Origin: Coprinus comatus | Taxonomy: Eukaryota; Basidiomycota; Agaricomycetes; Agaricales; Agaricaceae | Assembly (NCBI GenBank): GCA_034638255.1 | Contig: JAWPGT010000016.1 | Coordinates: 186,001-250,000, forward strand | Reading direction: 5' to 3' | DNA length: 64,000 nucleotides | Shown here: positions 1 through 13,100 of the stretch, piece after piece | How the letters are laid out: each line of letters begins with the position of its first letter | Position numbering within the stretch: position 1 is the first letter of the stretch | Translations under genes and position numbers: made by a program | Notes under the pieces: generated by a model | The model's input: the letters and a program-made list of their open reading frames with translations, nothing else | Database searches by the model: none | Told to the model about the DNA's origin: nothing

Positions 1-2423
1 GTACATTCATCATTCATTCGTTCATTCATTTAGACGTTGATATCTGTTAGTCTATCCTTTACCGCCCTCCTTAACTTTAATCTCATACTCAAACCATAGA
101 GCCTATCATTCGCCATGTTCCCTCATACCGAAAATACCGCTTTCGCTTTAAACATAGTAGCTACTGGTACTCAACGCTAGACCTTCTTGGTGATTATGAG
201 GCGGAGCCCTCGGTTACCTCGGATAAACCATTCCCCATCTAAACATATACCATCTCCTTATCTTGTGATATGATCTTCTTAGACAACGTCGAAAAATTAT
301 TATCCATGTAGAGCGTGGTGATGATTCGGTGTCAATTCAGAGAAATGGGGGACTTGTGATAGTTTGGAATGTGCGAGAGGTACGTGCCTCAGTCATAACG
401 GGTGTACAACCCCAGATTCCTTCTTCAAATAAGAACGAAGCTGTCAATTTTCAGCAGTTTCCAAGCGGAATTTACGTTTTTTTAGAGAGTGAGAAGCTCT
501 TGTCGATTATCGATTTATCCCGGGGTGGCATCGCAAGACTGTTATTGACATTCCGACGGTGACTCTTCTAGTGATCAGCTCTACTACCTTTACTCTTAGC
601 ATATAGTCACCAATACGACGGTTTAATGCGTCGTAGAGTGGTTGCGCCCTTCCACGACTTCGTACATACACCGTGATTCGTTTGTTGGAGTACATGCGAG
701 TCGCACCGTCGAGCTCCAACCTTCCGAAGAAAAAGTTACAGTTTCGTCTCCGGTGCCTATACCACTGGAGAACGGTGTCAATATCTGATAAATCAGATCA
801 AGAAGTGGCGTCCAAGATTTCGAAGTCGAGCCCCACGAGTCAACAAATGATGTTAGATCAAATACACACCGTCTTGAACGTTTGAACCTAGTTAGAAGAG
901 GAAAATTGCAGTAAGTGTTGGAATCTGAGCTCATGGACACGGATTTCTTTGACAAATCCTTTCATGTCCAATTTAGGACACCCGACATGGACACATTTTT
1001 GATCCTTTTTACTTTCTCCTTTTCTTTGACAATAAATTATAATACTAGACATCTATTTACTATAAGGTACTCGACTGTAGATTCCCATTCGTTTACCCCA
1101 ATCCCACATTCTACTTCTCTAACTTCGTCTCATTCCAATATTGAATGAAGTATAAAACATTCTGTGTTTTATTAATAAATGCCAAGATGCTCTTTTAGTT
1201 ACAGCGGCTTTGATTTATCCTTGTTTCTATAAGGCTATGCAACAGTGTATGTTGGGGAATAAGTCAATAGCGGCCCTACTAGTTGGCGTGTACTTGTAAT
1301 ATACTGAAAATTCTTGCTAAGGTAGGTGCCTGACTGTTCTTAGACAAACGGCCGTCACCATGATCATTCAACGTCATCTGCTGGTTATGTATCCTCTTGA
1401 GCCTATTCTCAGAAGTTTTGATACACTATCTCATTAAACAAGCTGCCTTGAATTCGTCATCCGAATTCCACAGGTACTGCCATCACAAACCTCGCTCAAA
1501 GGATTCAACCAACTCCGACTCTCAGGTTACGACTTCCGAATACTTCATTCAACATTGGGATCAGAATTTTTTCAGGGCTTCATTCAATTGTTATGAGCTT
1601 TTCACATAACCATCGCTAGGATCACTGCCTAGCTCTTATCGCCGTTATACACATGGTAACCACGATTCTATGGAAAATTCGATAATAAAGGTGGGTGAGG
1701 GCTGAGAAATTAGTATATACTTCAAATCAGCGTTCTGAGTGCCATGTAGTGATCATGATCGAGCGGGATTCATTGACATTTTCCAGTGGGGTAAGTTGAG
1801 ATGCCTTCCAAAAAGACCGTCGCACTGAACTTTGAACATTGGCATCATCGAATGATCGCAGCTACATATGTATTACTAGCATGATACAGCTAATGCTACA
1901 AAGTACCAATATGTACTTTTATATGACTGTGAGAATTGATATACTAGCAAGAGTCACTATCATAGTATCATTGATGCAGAATCCTGGTTAAGCGCCAAAT
2001 CAGAACAAGTAACGCATGATTGTAATCCAACACTAACAACGGACTCGGGACCTGGAGTGTATGTAGCTTCACAACTCATTATAAAATCTGTGCGGTTGCC
2101 GGAGGTTCTGGATATTAGGATACCAACGATCACCTGCTCTGTTGGGGTATATCTGAAAATAGACGGTAGTGAGGAACTTGAAGCTTGATGTGTAATCAAA
2201 ATGATTATCGATACATCATCGTCAACGTACCTATACGACTAATATATATATTCAACAAGTATCGGACATAGAGGGCCCAGGTGTACTGTTCCCCCACTGT
2301 ACTCCTCCAGTCTCCTCTATTCGTTCGTTACAGGGATAGCCAACTAGTTGGCTCCTGTCCACACTTCTGTTGCTGGTGACATTGAAGCTTTTATGTTCTA
2401 CCACTGAAGCCATTCCTGCATAT
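1..2423. other. Intergenic region, no supported gene
   Basis: AT-rich sequence with only short open frames (up to about 110 codons) on both strands. None shows a recognisable domain or a convincing chain of exons. Overlapping minus-strand frames at about 507-955 and 1960-2199 could be gene remnants, but neither has a start, splice sites or motif I can support. The last 100 bases probably carry the promoter and 5' UTR of the kinase gene that follows. Confidence 0.5.
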
Positions 2424-4504
2424 ATGACTTCATTTTCAAGTCAATCTTTACTTGAGCAGCGCTCCGAATTAATGGCAGAACTGCGTTCCCGCTTTAATTC
2501 TTTTTGTGAATACTTAGCTAATTTTCCTGACAAAAGTATGTACCTTACTTACCTTCCTGAGGTGGTCCCAACATCGCAACTGACGTCCGTTCCATCAATG
2601 ATGGGTTTTTTTTTTGGTTTTCTTAAGCTGGAGGGGCTGTGGGGGATTCCAAGAACCTTACGTCGATACAAGAGAAAGCTAAACAGAGGTTTTCCAAGCT
2701 TCAGTTTCGACATTTACACAAATATACATTGGATGTGGCTGATGAAGTTGAAGTTCGGCGAGGGCAATTCGAAGGTGCGTTTTTCAGAAGTTTCAAAAAA
2801 TTTCACTTTTTTCCACCTCGTTTCCCGAGAACTGATATCAATATAACAGGGTTATACGAAGTCAATGATGATTATTTGATTTTCTCAAAGACGAAACCTG
2901 CTCGATTGAAATTAGCAGAACTAACAGATGAAGAGTTTCGGTGTGTCGTAAAGGATCTACGAGCGGAACTCTTACGGAGATATTTTGGAGAAGACTCACC
3001 ATTTGAAGTTCATTTGAGGAAACAATTGAATGCTCGTACGGGGGAGTTATATTATGCTGCAAGTGCAGAAGCTTGTAAAGTCTTTGAAGATGTTCTAAAT
3101 GATTCGGAGAGATATAAGAAACTGTTGGCTTACCGAGATGAAGAGGCGCAGGTTCTCTTGGATTTGATGGCGATGGTGAGTGTCTGTAGTTTGCGTTGAA
3201 AATGAAAATGATTTTCTAATGAAAAGGTTAGCTGATCGACCACCCCTGTATGTCTAAAAACACAAAGTGTTTGATGTTGAAGGCCATCATGAGATTATCT
3301 CAATATTCATTCCGATATCCACAGTCAATGTTGGTACAGGGAGTTACTCGTGATGACATAGCGTATGCCTGTGGACAGTTTGGAGATGTTTACCAGGGAG
3401 TGTTTCGCGGGCAACCAATCGCTTTAAAGGTCTTTAGGATGTTTAAGCAGTCTGATAAAAATAAGATCTTAAAGGTACAGTATGACGAGTTTTTTTCCCT
3501 TGCGTTTTGCTAACACAGACCATGCAGCTCTTTTCGCGAGAGGCCATGTTATGGGCTCACCTTGATCACCCAAACATCCTGCAGTTTTATGGGATATATA
3601 AACTGGGAGATGTATATGGGAGACTGGCTATGATTTCTCCCTGGTTAGAGCACGGGTCTTTACGAAAATACCTTGATGCATATCCAGATGTAGATCGTAA
3701 ATTACTGGTGAATAAAAATTGTTTCTGTCACATATGCGGGAGCCTTACCTTGTACCTCACAGCTCGTCGACGTAGTGAACGGTCTTCAATACTTACATGA
3801 TAATAATGTCATCCACGGCGACTTGAAAGGAGTAAGTAAAACAGAAATTGTGTTTCAAGACAATTAGCACTAATAATAACACAAGGATAATATTTTAATT
3901 ACCTCGAATGGTCGTGCATGCCTGGCTGATTTCGGTTTATCCAATATTGTTCAAGCTCAGATGCCACGCTGGTCTTGGATGGAAACTTTGATGCACAATG
4001 GCGGTACAGTTGGTTGGGAAGCCCCAGAGCTATTAAACGATGAAAGTTCGCCAACCATAGCCAGTGATATCTTCGCATTATCCATGGTTTTTTACGAGGT
4101 TAGTCCAAGCATTTATCGACCTTAGTTTTCTAACTCCCTATGAGAAGGCATTCACAGGAAAGGTGCCTTTCCATGAGATAAAGGCATATGGCGCTATCAT
4201 TGGTAAGGTAATTTTAGGAGGCAGACCAACGAAGCCAATTTTAGGAGGGCGTGAATATAATAGGTGGGGCTTAACGGAAGATTTGTGGAATTCTATGGAG
4301 AGAGGTTGGGATGCAGATCCAGCAAAGAGACCAGAGTTGGGAACTTTTCTTCAAGTTCTTTCAGCGGACGGCGAGATAGATGAAAGGAGGAAGGACGAGT
4401 ACGTGGATGGATTACCTCCATCAAAGTTCAGAGACGCAATGAATGGAGCCTATAGGAGATTTACTGTTAAAGAGATAGCGGATGTAGTTTCTTGGTTCAC
4501 CTAG
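2424..4504 (+). CDS. TKL-like protein kinase, fungal-specific family (paralogue 1)
   Basis: A multi-exon gene whose exons join in frame into a protein of roughly 540 residues. The N-terminal third is a helical region of unknown function, rich in charged residues. The kinase domain follows: a degenerate glycine loop (CGQFGDVYQG), the beta-3 lysine in IALK, an alpha-C segment (FSREAMLWAHLDHPNIL), a catalytic loop IHGDLKGDN in which HRD is replaced by HGD, the metal-binding ADFGLS, an APE-like WEAPELL and a typical C-lobe ending around RPELG. This HGDLKG pattern is common in basidiomycete TKL kinases. Introns are short and GT-AG, for example about 2537-2628 and one at about 3832-3888 just after HGDLKG. 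ATG 2424 is the first in-frame methionine of the first exon. A C-terminal tail (KFRDAMNGAYRRF) resembles the tail of the kinase at 35-37 kb. Substrate unknown; probably cytoplasmic signalling. An exact intron count would need transcript data. Confidence 0.8.
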
Positions 4505-4758
4505 AGACCTTAGGTTGACTGGGTATTATCAGGGTTGTAATATTATGCACCAAACATTTATTCTCATGACATATTCTCCCCAGCACGTGACACCGCAACA
4601 CCTGTATTCCTGGTCTTGATCCCCTTGAAGCTTCGTTCATGCAAGATATCGTTTCTCATCCCTGGAACTCTCCCAATATCAAATAGTGGTAACGTATCTG
4701 CATGTGTCTGTACAACTTCCAACAGTGTTAATGCTACGCTGCAGTGAATCAAGTAACA

Positions 4759-7559
4759 ATGGCTGAGGATAGTCGACCTGCTTCACCATCCAGAGGTGTA
4801 ATTGCTTTGCATTCTGAACAATGGCAGCCTATTCTACAAGCTACGAACCAGGTTGTCCTATACAATCCACAAAGCCACGCTCTCTCTGTCAGCCGCTCTA
4901 CAAACCATCTGCCGTCCCATTCCAAGGCCTGTCCATATTGTAGGCGTACTTTGCCGGACGATTTCGTGCCAGATGTACCTCTATCAGAAACTTATGACGA
5001 ACCAGACGCCGCTCATCACGTCCGAACATCAGACTACTTCCAACTATTAGCTGCTGCCCATGAAACAGCCTCGCTTCCGCCGCCATTGGCTGAACATGAA
5101 AGTGACCACCATGGGCGAGGGAATGGAACCCCTCGAACCACATTTCCCCATGGAACGATGGCAGACGGTTATTTCAAAGCGTTCTTCAAGGAGGAGTGCA
5201 AACTTGGTATGGGAGCAAATGGAACAGTATACCTTTGTCAGGTTAGTACTCCATTTTCTGTCACCGGTCAGCGCTTCAGCATTTGGTGGGATGATACATT
5301 GGAATAAATCACTTTGTCATACCATTGTCGTTCTTTGCTGAATTACAATTTATTAGCATGTCCTAGATGGAAATCCACTTGGTTCGCGCTAATTTTCTCT
5401 GTAATGTTCTGTACTTATATTTCAACCTAGGATATTTTGCTGTTAAGAAGATTGCTGTAGGAGATTCACACTCATATCTCGTCAAAATTCTGCGGGAAGT
5501 CAGGTTACTCGTACGACTACACCATCCCAATATTGTAACCTATCAGTCAGTATAGTGGAATTTCAAACTTCACACTCTCACTCACTGCTCTCTTAGCCAC
5601 GCTTGGCTCGAGAAGTGTCAATTTTCCTCGTTTGGTCCAGAGGTACCGACTTTACATGTTCTAATGGAATGGGCGGAAGGCGGTAGTTTGGATGATTTTA
5701 TCGATGTCCGTCTCGGTCGGGGGTCGCCGCACGTTCATATCAACCCTCTCGATCCATTCTCTGCGTCACACGATGTTACAACACCGAATAGATCCGTGTC
5801 CGAGGATCCTTTCCTAGGGTCTGAAGGTTCAGAAATTCATTCCCGGTCTGCTAGAATACGAGCATTTCGTGATTATCAACGCGCTTCACCCGAGGAAAAA
5901 GAGAGATTATACCATCGGACACTCCTTTCACGTGGAAATGCGAGAGCGGCGTCATCTTTAAAGGCTGTCCATCTTTTGAGTGCCGATGAGGTTAAGAGCT
6001 TGTTCCGTGATGTCGTTGAAGGTTTAAATTTCCTCGTAAGTCCATCCCGTATTGTGTTATGGTATGTTAATTTATGCTCAAGGACTTTTGATAGCATGAG
6101 CGTTCAATCTTGCATCTAGACCTCAAACCGGGAAATGTACTGCTCACATGGGATGAGGGAAAGCTGATGTATGCGGTCACTTTTTATATACCAGTTTCTC
6201 CTGGTTAACAACGCCTTCAGCCCACGGGCACTTCTGTCGGACTTTGGAACATCCCGCGATATGATCGCGTCGAAATCGGTTCGGTCTGGTAATACTGGGA
6301 CGTGAGTACGTCTATGGAATCTGAACTGACTCGAGTTAAAATGTGTTTTTTTTTTTAGGCTTGAGTATTCTTCCCCAGAATCACTTCCGTCGCCTCAAAC
6401 CGGCTTGTTGAACGAAATCGACTCAAAGTCGGATATGTGGTCATTAGGAATGATCCTTCATAAACTCTTGTTCTTCAAGTTACCTTATCGGTATTTATTC
6501 GGTTACTGTTTGTCTTATGAGGTCGAAGTGTTGAGTGAATTTTCTCGATAGTTATGCCGCTGATGGCGATAATGATGAATCCCTGACTGCGGTCCATCCT
6601 GCTGGGAGGCAGAGCAAGATCGACGACAGTGAGAAACTAAAACGACTCGAACAAGAAGTCTTGAATTATCCTGGGTACGCTGAATAAATAATCTTCCTTT
6701 GAAATGCTACTATTTATATTCATTTCCTATAGGTTCAAATCCAATCCCGATCTCGTAAAGGTTTTCGAGACTCGACGCCTGCCTCGAACTTTCCTTTTAC
6801 TACTCGAAGGTCTTTTGAACAAGATACCTAATACAAGACCTTCTTGTGATCGGGTCTCTAACGCAATCAAGGATGGCAAGGTATGTGACACTGATGACGT
6901 CATTTATATAATTGATTAATGAGAATTTTTTCTCTTTTAGTTGGATCCGCTCCAGCCTGACACAAAGGATGTACCTAGAAATGGAGAATTAGCGTCTCTT
7001 GTTCCTTTGGCTCGGTCACTGTTCGGGGTAAATGAACTGGAACGGGAACGGGAGCGAGGGGCACCGTCAACAGCTCAACCAGAACCTGGACCTGATCGTG
7101 TTGATGGTGACGATGCATTAGAACTACGTTCGAAACAAGGTGCTACCATGTTGGGTTTACCTTCTCCTTCACAACCTGAAGCAGAAGAAGATCATCATCA
7201 TCATCATAAACGCCCATTGTCATTGAAAGAAACGATATTCCGAACAATTGTTTTGGACAAAGAACCGTTGAGTCGGTTTATGAAGAGTGCTATACTTGTA
7301 GCTAAAGTAAGTATCTCTCTAACCACTTTCCATTCTCGTTCGAAACTTATTAACTCTACTCAAGGTTTTGAGTATATCCTTGATTTGCCCAAATTCATAC
7401 ACATATGGAATGCCACTTTTTTGGGTGTCAAGTTTGCTAATAGGAGCGGCTTTAGTAGATGCAGTGCTTCCAATGCACTTTATATCTCATCTTGGATTTG
7501 TGATTTCTCATGTTATTGTTATCACGATGGGATGCGCTAATAGTAGATGTTGTCCGTGA
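4759..7559 (+). CDS. IKS1: Iks1-type serine/threonine protein kinase with C-terminal membrane anchor
   Basis: About eleven exons give a protein of roughly 720 residues. Near the N-terminus is a paired-cysteine motif CPYCRRTLP, followed by YFQLLAAAHE and then the glycine loop GMGANGTVYLCQ. This order is characteristic of the fungal Iks1 kinase family. Further landmarks are the ATP-binding lysine in YFAVKKIAVG, HHPNIVTY, a long acidic insert after MEWAEGGSLDDF, a catalytic loop HLDLKPGNVLL with HLD in place of HRD, DFGTS, and an activation segment ending YSSPESL. After the kinase domain come a His-rich stretch (HHHHH, about 7192-7206) and two hydrophobic segments near the C-terminus that could anchor the protein in a membrane. 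A tiny exon (about 5356-5380, HVLDGNPLG) joins cleanly in frame. ATG 4759 starts the first long exon. Yeast Iks1 is a poorly characterised kinase, so the cellular role here is inferred only from family. It lies 255 bases downstream of the TKL-like kinase on the same strand. Confidence 0.78.
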
Positions 7560-8029
7560 AGTTGGAAAGCAACCTACCGGTTCCCTCGAATTGGCCTTTT
7601 TCTGCATAAATAGTGGGTTATGTGGACTTTAATTTGAGCTGTACTGTCTATGCATGGATATATATTTGGTACTAGCGCTTAGTACTTTGGTATTTGCTTT
7701 TTTTTTTTTTTTTTTTTTTTTACGAGTGTTATGATCATTATGATTTGATTTGTTGCATTTCTTTTGTTCTTTACCTCATGAATGTACGGACAGATACTAG
7801 TGCAAGCACTTACCTATTCAATAGCATTTATTTTATCATTAACATAACCCGTGCTTTTTTGCTGTAACTAAACGGCACAACACAAGTCACTGTAGACAAC
7901 ATACTTCAGCTTCAAAAACTTCAAAAATTAATAGATGGCAATTGTAAATGCTTTGGAGTGTAAAACATGTTACACGCTAAAAAAAAGTAGATGGTCGTTC
8001 CGAAACTTAGATTTATTAATACTGGGCGT
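7560..8029. other. 3' flank and intergenic spacer
   Basis: AT-rich spacer between the IKS1 stop codon and the start of the dispersed repeat. It contains an uninterrupted run of 25 T at 7698-7722. No coding signal is seen. The IKS1 polyadenylation site is probably within the first 200 bases. Confidence 0.5.
7698..7722. repeat. Poly-T tract (25 nt)
   Basis: Uninterrupted run of 25 T residues about 140 bases downstream of the IKS1 stop codon, the longest homopolymer noticed in the window. It could be a simple mononucleotide microsatellite or, read on the minus strand, the poly-A tail of an old retroposed copy. No retroelement body is recognisable beside it. Confidence 0.9.
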
Positions 8030-10115
8030 ACATAAAATCACACGAACGATTGTTACACAATTCACACACAAGTACAGTCTATGGGAGATCACACAAATGA
8101 AAACGAGAAAAAAAAACAGATGAAAAAAATGATAATAATAAAGAAAAAGAGAGAAATGCATTCACAAAGCCATGAGTGACAAGAAAGGTTGATATGGTGT
8201 CAAAGGAATGTAAGGGAGCGTTTTAGATATTGGGTGCCTCAGTGGGTGGATCTCAGAGCAAGGCAACAGTGTGGCAAGGATACTTGGTATGGCCAACTAC
8301 CAGGCAATTAGATGCGAATAATGTATTGGAGGCGGACCCGAAATTGCTGTTGGAATGTGAGCATGGACCGCCTGATGCAGATGATTACTTACCACACCCC
8401 GAGAAAGTCCTAGTAGTAGAGATCGAGGGGTGGTAGTCATTGAAATGGGCGAATGGCTGAATGAAACATTTCAAATCAATGAAGCCAGTGGGGAGATTGA
8501 ACCGGTCGTCGTTGACAAAAGTTCAAACATATGAGCAACAAGTGAAGCCTTGACAGATAAGCAAGGCTGCCTAAACCACAACCGTCAGCGAGAGCCTAAA
8601 GATCGACAACCTGAAATCCTACCTAATATCAATACGATATCGCTCCAGCTCCAGTCATCCAGTCACTTCATGAGAGCCCAGTGCTGGTCTACTCCATTCT
8701 TAACCTGCATCCCGCATCGACATCTCGTCGAATACATTCAACAGATTCCACACCCTGGAAGGGAGTCCATCACGACATGCCTTCCCCCCTCGCAATGCAG
8801 CCTCCGCTATCCGAATTCAAGACGCGGGGGTCGTATAATACGAGGGATAACTTCCGGACGCGCCGGATCACACCAGGAACCAGCGGCCATACGGGCAGTC
8901 TGCAAACATCAATGGTAGACTATCATAGTGGTTCATCCAGGAGAGGGGCTATAGGATGACGAAGAGAGCGAACGGACAGCAGAGCTAGACATTATCCCTC
9001 GAGTTGATCATCGAAACCACACAGCTTTTATACTGTTATTGGATTGAGATCTATGAGTAAGAGAGAGAAGAGTCGTCAGCTCGACAAGGATTAGAAAAGA
9101 AGAGAGGGATTTCGACTCACTGGTGGTCGTCGATGGTCAAGAGTAGATGGGATTATTAGGTAGGACCTTTAGCCTTTTATGTGTTTCTGAGCTTTGTTCA
9201 TGTTTGAAATTTCTCAGATCGAAACATGTGTAAGTGAGGTGTAGTGTGGCCAGAAAACCATTGAATAAAAATAGAAGCTCCGTCGAAACAATTCACCCTA
9301 CCATTCTGAGTAGGGCATCATGATGAGAAAGTTATTGTCTAGGCTCTCGAAGGTTCCACATAGGTGCAGTTGACACAGCAGTATTGTTAAGGAGTGTTTA
9401 AACCCACATGTACCATGATTTGATGAACTTGAGTTGATAGAAATGGATTTCTGTGGGGAAGAATCGGCACAGTGACCCCCTCGAAGCTAATCCCAGCATA
9501 GTAGCTGGAGGAGTCGTAATGTTGATCATGAAAGAACAGACAAGCTGAAGCAAGTCTTGAATGACAACACGAATCTTGAGGTTGTTTGCAAGGTCACCAG
9601 AGTAGAGAGTAGTATACAGAGAAAGCAGGAGAAACGGGCGGAAAATTAGCTAGGCGTAGCGTCCTGAGCGCTGAGGCGTACACAGGAGTCATCATGTATT
9701 TTTATGACTGTGACGCACTACAATTGCACAGAAATAAAAAAGAATCAGCGCGGTGGTCTCGATCGGTTATCTCCGGCAGTCACTAGCAGTAGTAGCATCG
9801 TCAGGGGTCGTCGCGTTGAAGAAGGAACCCAATATAAGAGCAAAGTTCAAGCGTATGCAATGATACGAGTCTTGGGACTTTTTAAAATCTTGATAGCATA
9901 ATGTATAGAGAAAAGCAGGAGTGGCACGCGCGGAGAATTAAGTATCAACGACAGTACTAGGACTGAAAAAGTGTGTGGCACAGGAGTTTAGTCACATTTC
10001 GTGTGTGACGCGTTCCTGTAACAACAGTGTGGAATTTATTTTTGGCAACACTTGTGATGGCAAGTAAGAATAGGGGTGAGAACACGAACAACAACGATTG
10101 TATATGACTATCCAG
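8030..10115. repeat. 2.1 kb dispersed repeat, copy 1 (candidate non-autonomous element or solo LTR)
   Basis: Nearly the whole stretch is repeated in direct orientation at 54462-56514. Similarity begins at ACATAAAATCACAC and ends at GACTATCCAG; flanking sequence differs at both sites. Between about 8710 and 9380 I find only about two differences by eye. The outer parts carry many substitutions and small indels, such as a block around 9784-9822 that is missing in copy 2. No reverse transcriptase, transposase, integrase or long open frame is visible on either strand. A TATAAGAG motif near 9833 is retained in copy 2, where a T follows it. The element could be a solo LTR or a non-autonomous DNA or Helitron-type element. 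I could not identify TG...CA ends, terminal inverted repeats or a target-site duplication with confidence. Confidence 0.85.
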
Positions 10116-13100
10116 ACTCTTACCAAAATAAAAAGCTGTTGATGAATACCGTTCAATCATCATGCATTATGAACTACAGCTTTGGCTTCAACTTACAGTC
10201 CTGCATATTTCGGAGCCGAAATCGAAGTTCGCTCTCACTGGGCCTAAAAATAAATTCCCGAAATGGCATCAGTGTGCACTGCACTCTACACCTTTTATCC
10301 CTAAAGTATGATTCTCCTTTGGGTGTCCTCCATAAAGAAGTAACTTCTCACAAACCCGATCATCTCCGACAAGTCTAGGTACAGGAATACTCCTTTTTAT
10401 TTGGGCTTAAAGGATTTTACGTGAATCCAATATGTGAAGGAATCAGCGCGTAGTTACATCAGTAAAACAAGCATACCTTGAAAAGTGTCTTTGAGGCCTT
10501 TGGCTTTGACAACGTCTTATGCCTTAATATTTCCATACAAAGGTAGCGGGAGGTGTCTTCTCAAGACACATTCCTTTGCCGTCTTCAAGGTCTTCAGGTG
10601 TCTTCAAAGCATATGTGCTCTTTTTAAAGATATAAAAGACGGAAGTAAAGGATTTACCCTTTTACTGATGTAACATGGAGTAGAGAGAAAGTATTGTGGA
10701 GTTGTGGCACAGTGAATGAACAGCATCATGTCCTCTATATTCTACTTCCACAATAACTCGCGCTAATATTTCGTCAATTATCATCAGTAAGTTGTTTAGC
10801 AAATCCGGCAATAACACAGTATAACTCGTGTGCCGGTTTTATTGTCAGTTTTATTGCCTTAGATACATTCGGAAATACATTAATACTGAGCAGTATTGAT
10901 ATCCAACATCTGACCTAGAGATTTAATAAGTGACTAGGAAAACTGCTCCACCTCCACCTCTTATATTCCATCAATCTTTGTATTCTGTATTAAATAGCTG
11001 TAGTAATTGAGTAATCGTCGATCTCTTTTATATCAGTGCTTGCGGCTACATTAGAGCGACTTTAACGTTCAATTTAAACTCTACAAAAGTCTTCGAAAGT
11101 GGGAACCCTCTCATCCGGATTCCGAATTATCAAAACATCGCTATCCGTATCGGTCTCTATGTACAAAGCAATGATCTAAGTTTCACTCTCAACCCTTTTA
11201 ACTGTCATTTTCAGATATTCCGCATTGGACTATTTCGAGAATTAAATACAATGTGTAATATGACCCACCCATCTCAAAGGTCCCAAGAAAAGGTACAAGC
11301 CCACAATAATTGAATACTCGGTCCCCCACATGCCGAACGGCAGTTACAATACAAATCATTACTTCAAGTTTGTTTGAAGGTCCGAGAGGGGTGTTGACAG
11401 TCAAGGTTTCAAAAAAAAAATGGTCAGGGTACTACTAGCCTGTACTAGCCCTCTCTCTTAATGATTAATGAGGTTTATTTTTAACAACTCAAGTTGTCAA
11501 TCACAAAATCCGGGATGTTCGATGTCGATGTCGATGTCGATGATGTTGAAGCTTGAAGTTTTGATGAAAAATCTTCACACCCCTTGAAGATCATAAACAT
11601 ACGTTGTAAAGTTGAAATGCTAATGTATCATCTCATCATTGTTCAAATTTCAATTTCAAGCTTTAAGCTTTAAGTGAGATTGTCACTCTTCAATTTATTA
11701 ATGTCAGTTGAAGGACGTCAGTCATATATAGCATTTACCATGTATACTAGTATAGTAACCTTAAACATCTTATCTTTTTGAAGGACTCGGACTGGATAAA
11801 CACACTTCAATTTTATTTGAAACTTGGCTATGTTCAAGTTGTATATCACTTAGTAGTGTCATTTTCTCATGTCGAAGGACCGATCCGTCCGGAATACCTC
11901 AATGCCAATTATCGGATCTGGGGTGCCGGTGAATCGTGATCATGATACAGATGTACATCTTGACGACTTATGACTTTTTTGACCTTTGGTCACCTCAGAA
12001 ACTAATGAATGTTAATGACGTGGTAGAGTTGTACTAACTTAGTACTAAGTATTACCATACAGGTACCATACATACCCATAGTACTTCTAAGAATGCGTAG
12101 TTATTAGTAACCGTAACCTAGCACAAAGGAACCGAAGAAAGTTAAACACCAAATGATGTATTGGCATCTCAAACGTTTGAACATTTGATGTTCTTAACAT
12201 CATCGGTACGGGCTGTTCAAAAAGTTCTGAAACAAATTCGGTTACAATTTAGTAGTACAATTTATAAAAATAGGCACTGTCTCTTTCACCACGCCTTCTG
12301 GGAGGGGGGGGAGGGGGCCTATGCACCAAGTCCAAGGTACACAGAGTTCTAATCTAGGTATTGACAAGTAGTATCCTGAGAGACCGGGGGCCGCTAGCCG
12401 TGTGGTTAAATATGTTAATCCCAAACTGGGAGTCTGGAACCTGTTGGTGAATTCTGAATTGATTCTGAAACACTTTACTTATGATTTTCAAAAAAAAAAA
12501 TGACAGTTAAACGCTGAAAACAAAAAACATTGTAATGATATGCTATTGATAGTTTCGTAGGGCCGTTACTCCGAAGTCCACTCTCATTTCCGGGGTGGTA
12601 TTACTACAAGCCACTGGGATGGGGGGTTAAGCGCTGGTAATCTCATTTAGGATTTTCTTACCCATGTACAAAAGTGCCAATGATCTGATGGTGATCTTTT
12701 TTTTCTCTCTCTAGATCTCACTCTTCCCCTAACTGATCTATCTTTAACATAACTAATAACTATGTTCGATCATTAAGGTACAGTTTACACTTACATACCA
12801 AATTGAAATGAATACTCAGGTACTACAACTATGTACTCCGGAATCTCTCTCAAGTCCGACTCTTCCTCAGTTTCAGGTACATACATACATTCTATTATGT
12901 AGTTAAAGCTTGAGCTTAAACTACGTTTAACTCGGATTAGTAGGACTCGGGATTCGGACAAGTGTGAATAAGTCAAGAATAAGTACATATATACATATGT
13001 ACCCCTCGTTTTTTTTTGATTGATCATGGCTAAGGAGGAGATCCGGGACCTGAGCCGGGACCTGAGCGGGGGCAGGGGGAAGGAGGGGGGATATATCGAT

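Noticed and set aside
507..955. Overlapping minus-strand frames of 70 and 110 codons
   Set aside because: No motif, no clear splice sites, and the two frames compete; possible remnant but unsupported.
1960..2199. Minus-strand frame of 79 codons with a few cysteines
   Set aside because: No recognisable domain or adjoining exons.
8550..8959. Frames of 92-122 codons within repeat copy 1, possibly a gag-like protein
   Set aside because: The longer frames are broken in copy 2 and no retroelement motif is seen; only 60 codons are common to both.
12391..12440. tRNA-like A-box pattern (TAGCCGTGTGG) followed by GGGAGTCTGGAACC
   Set aside because: No clover-leaf could be folded by eye; the B-box is a poor match and the arms do not pair.
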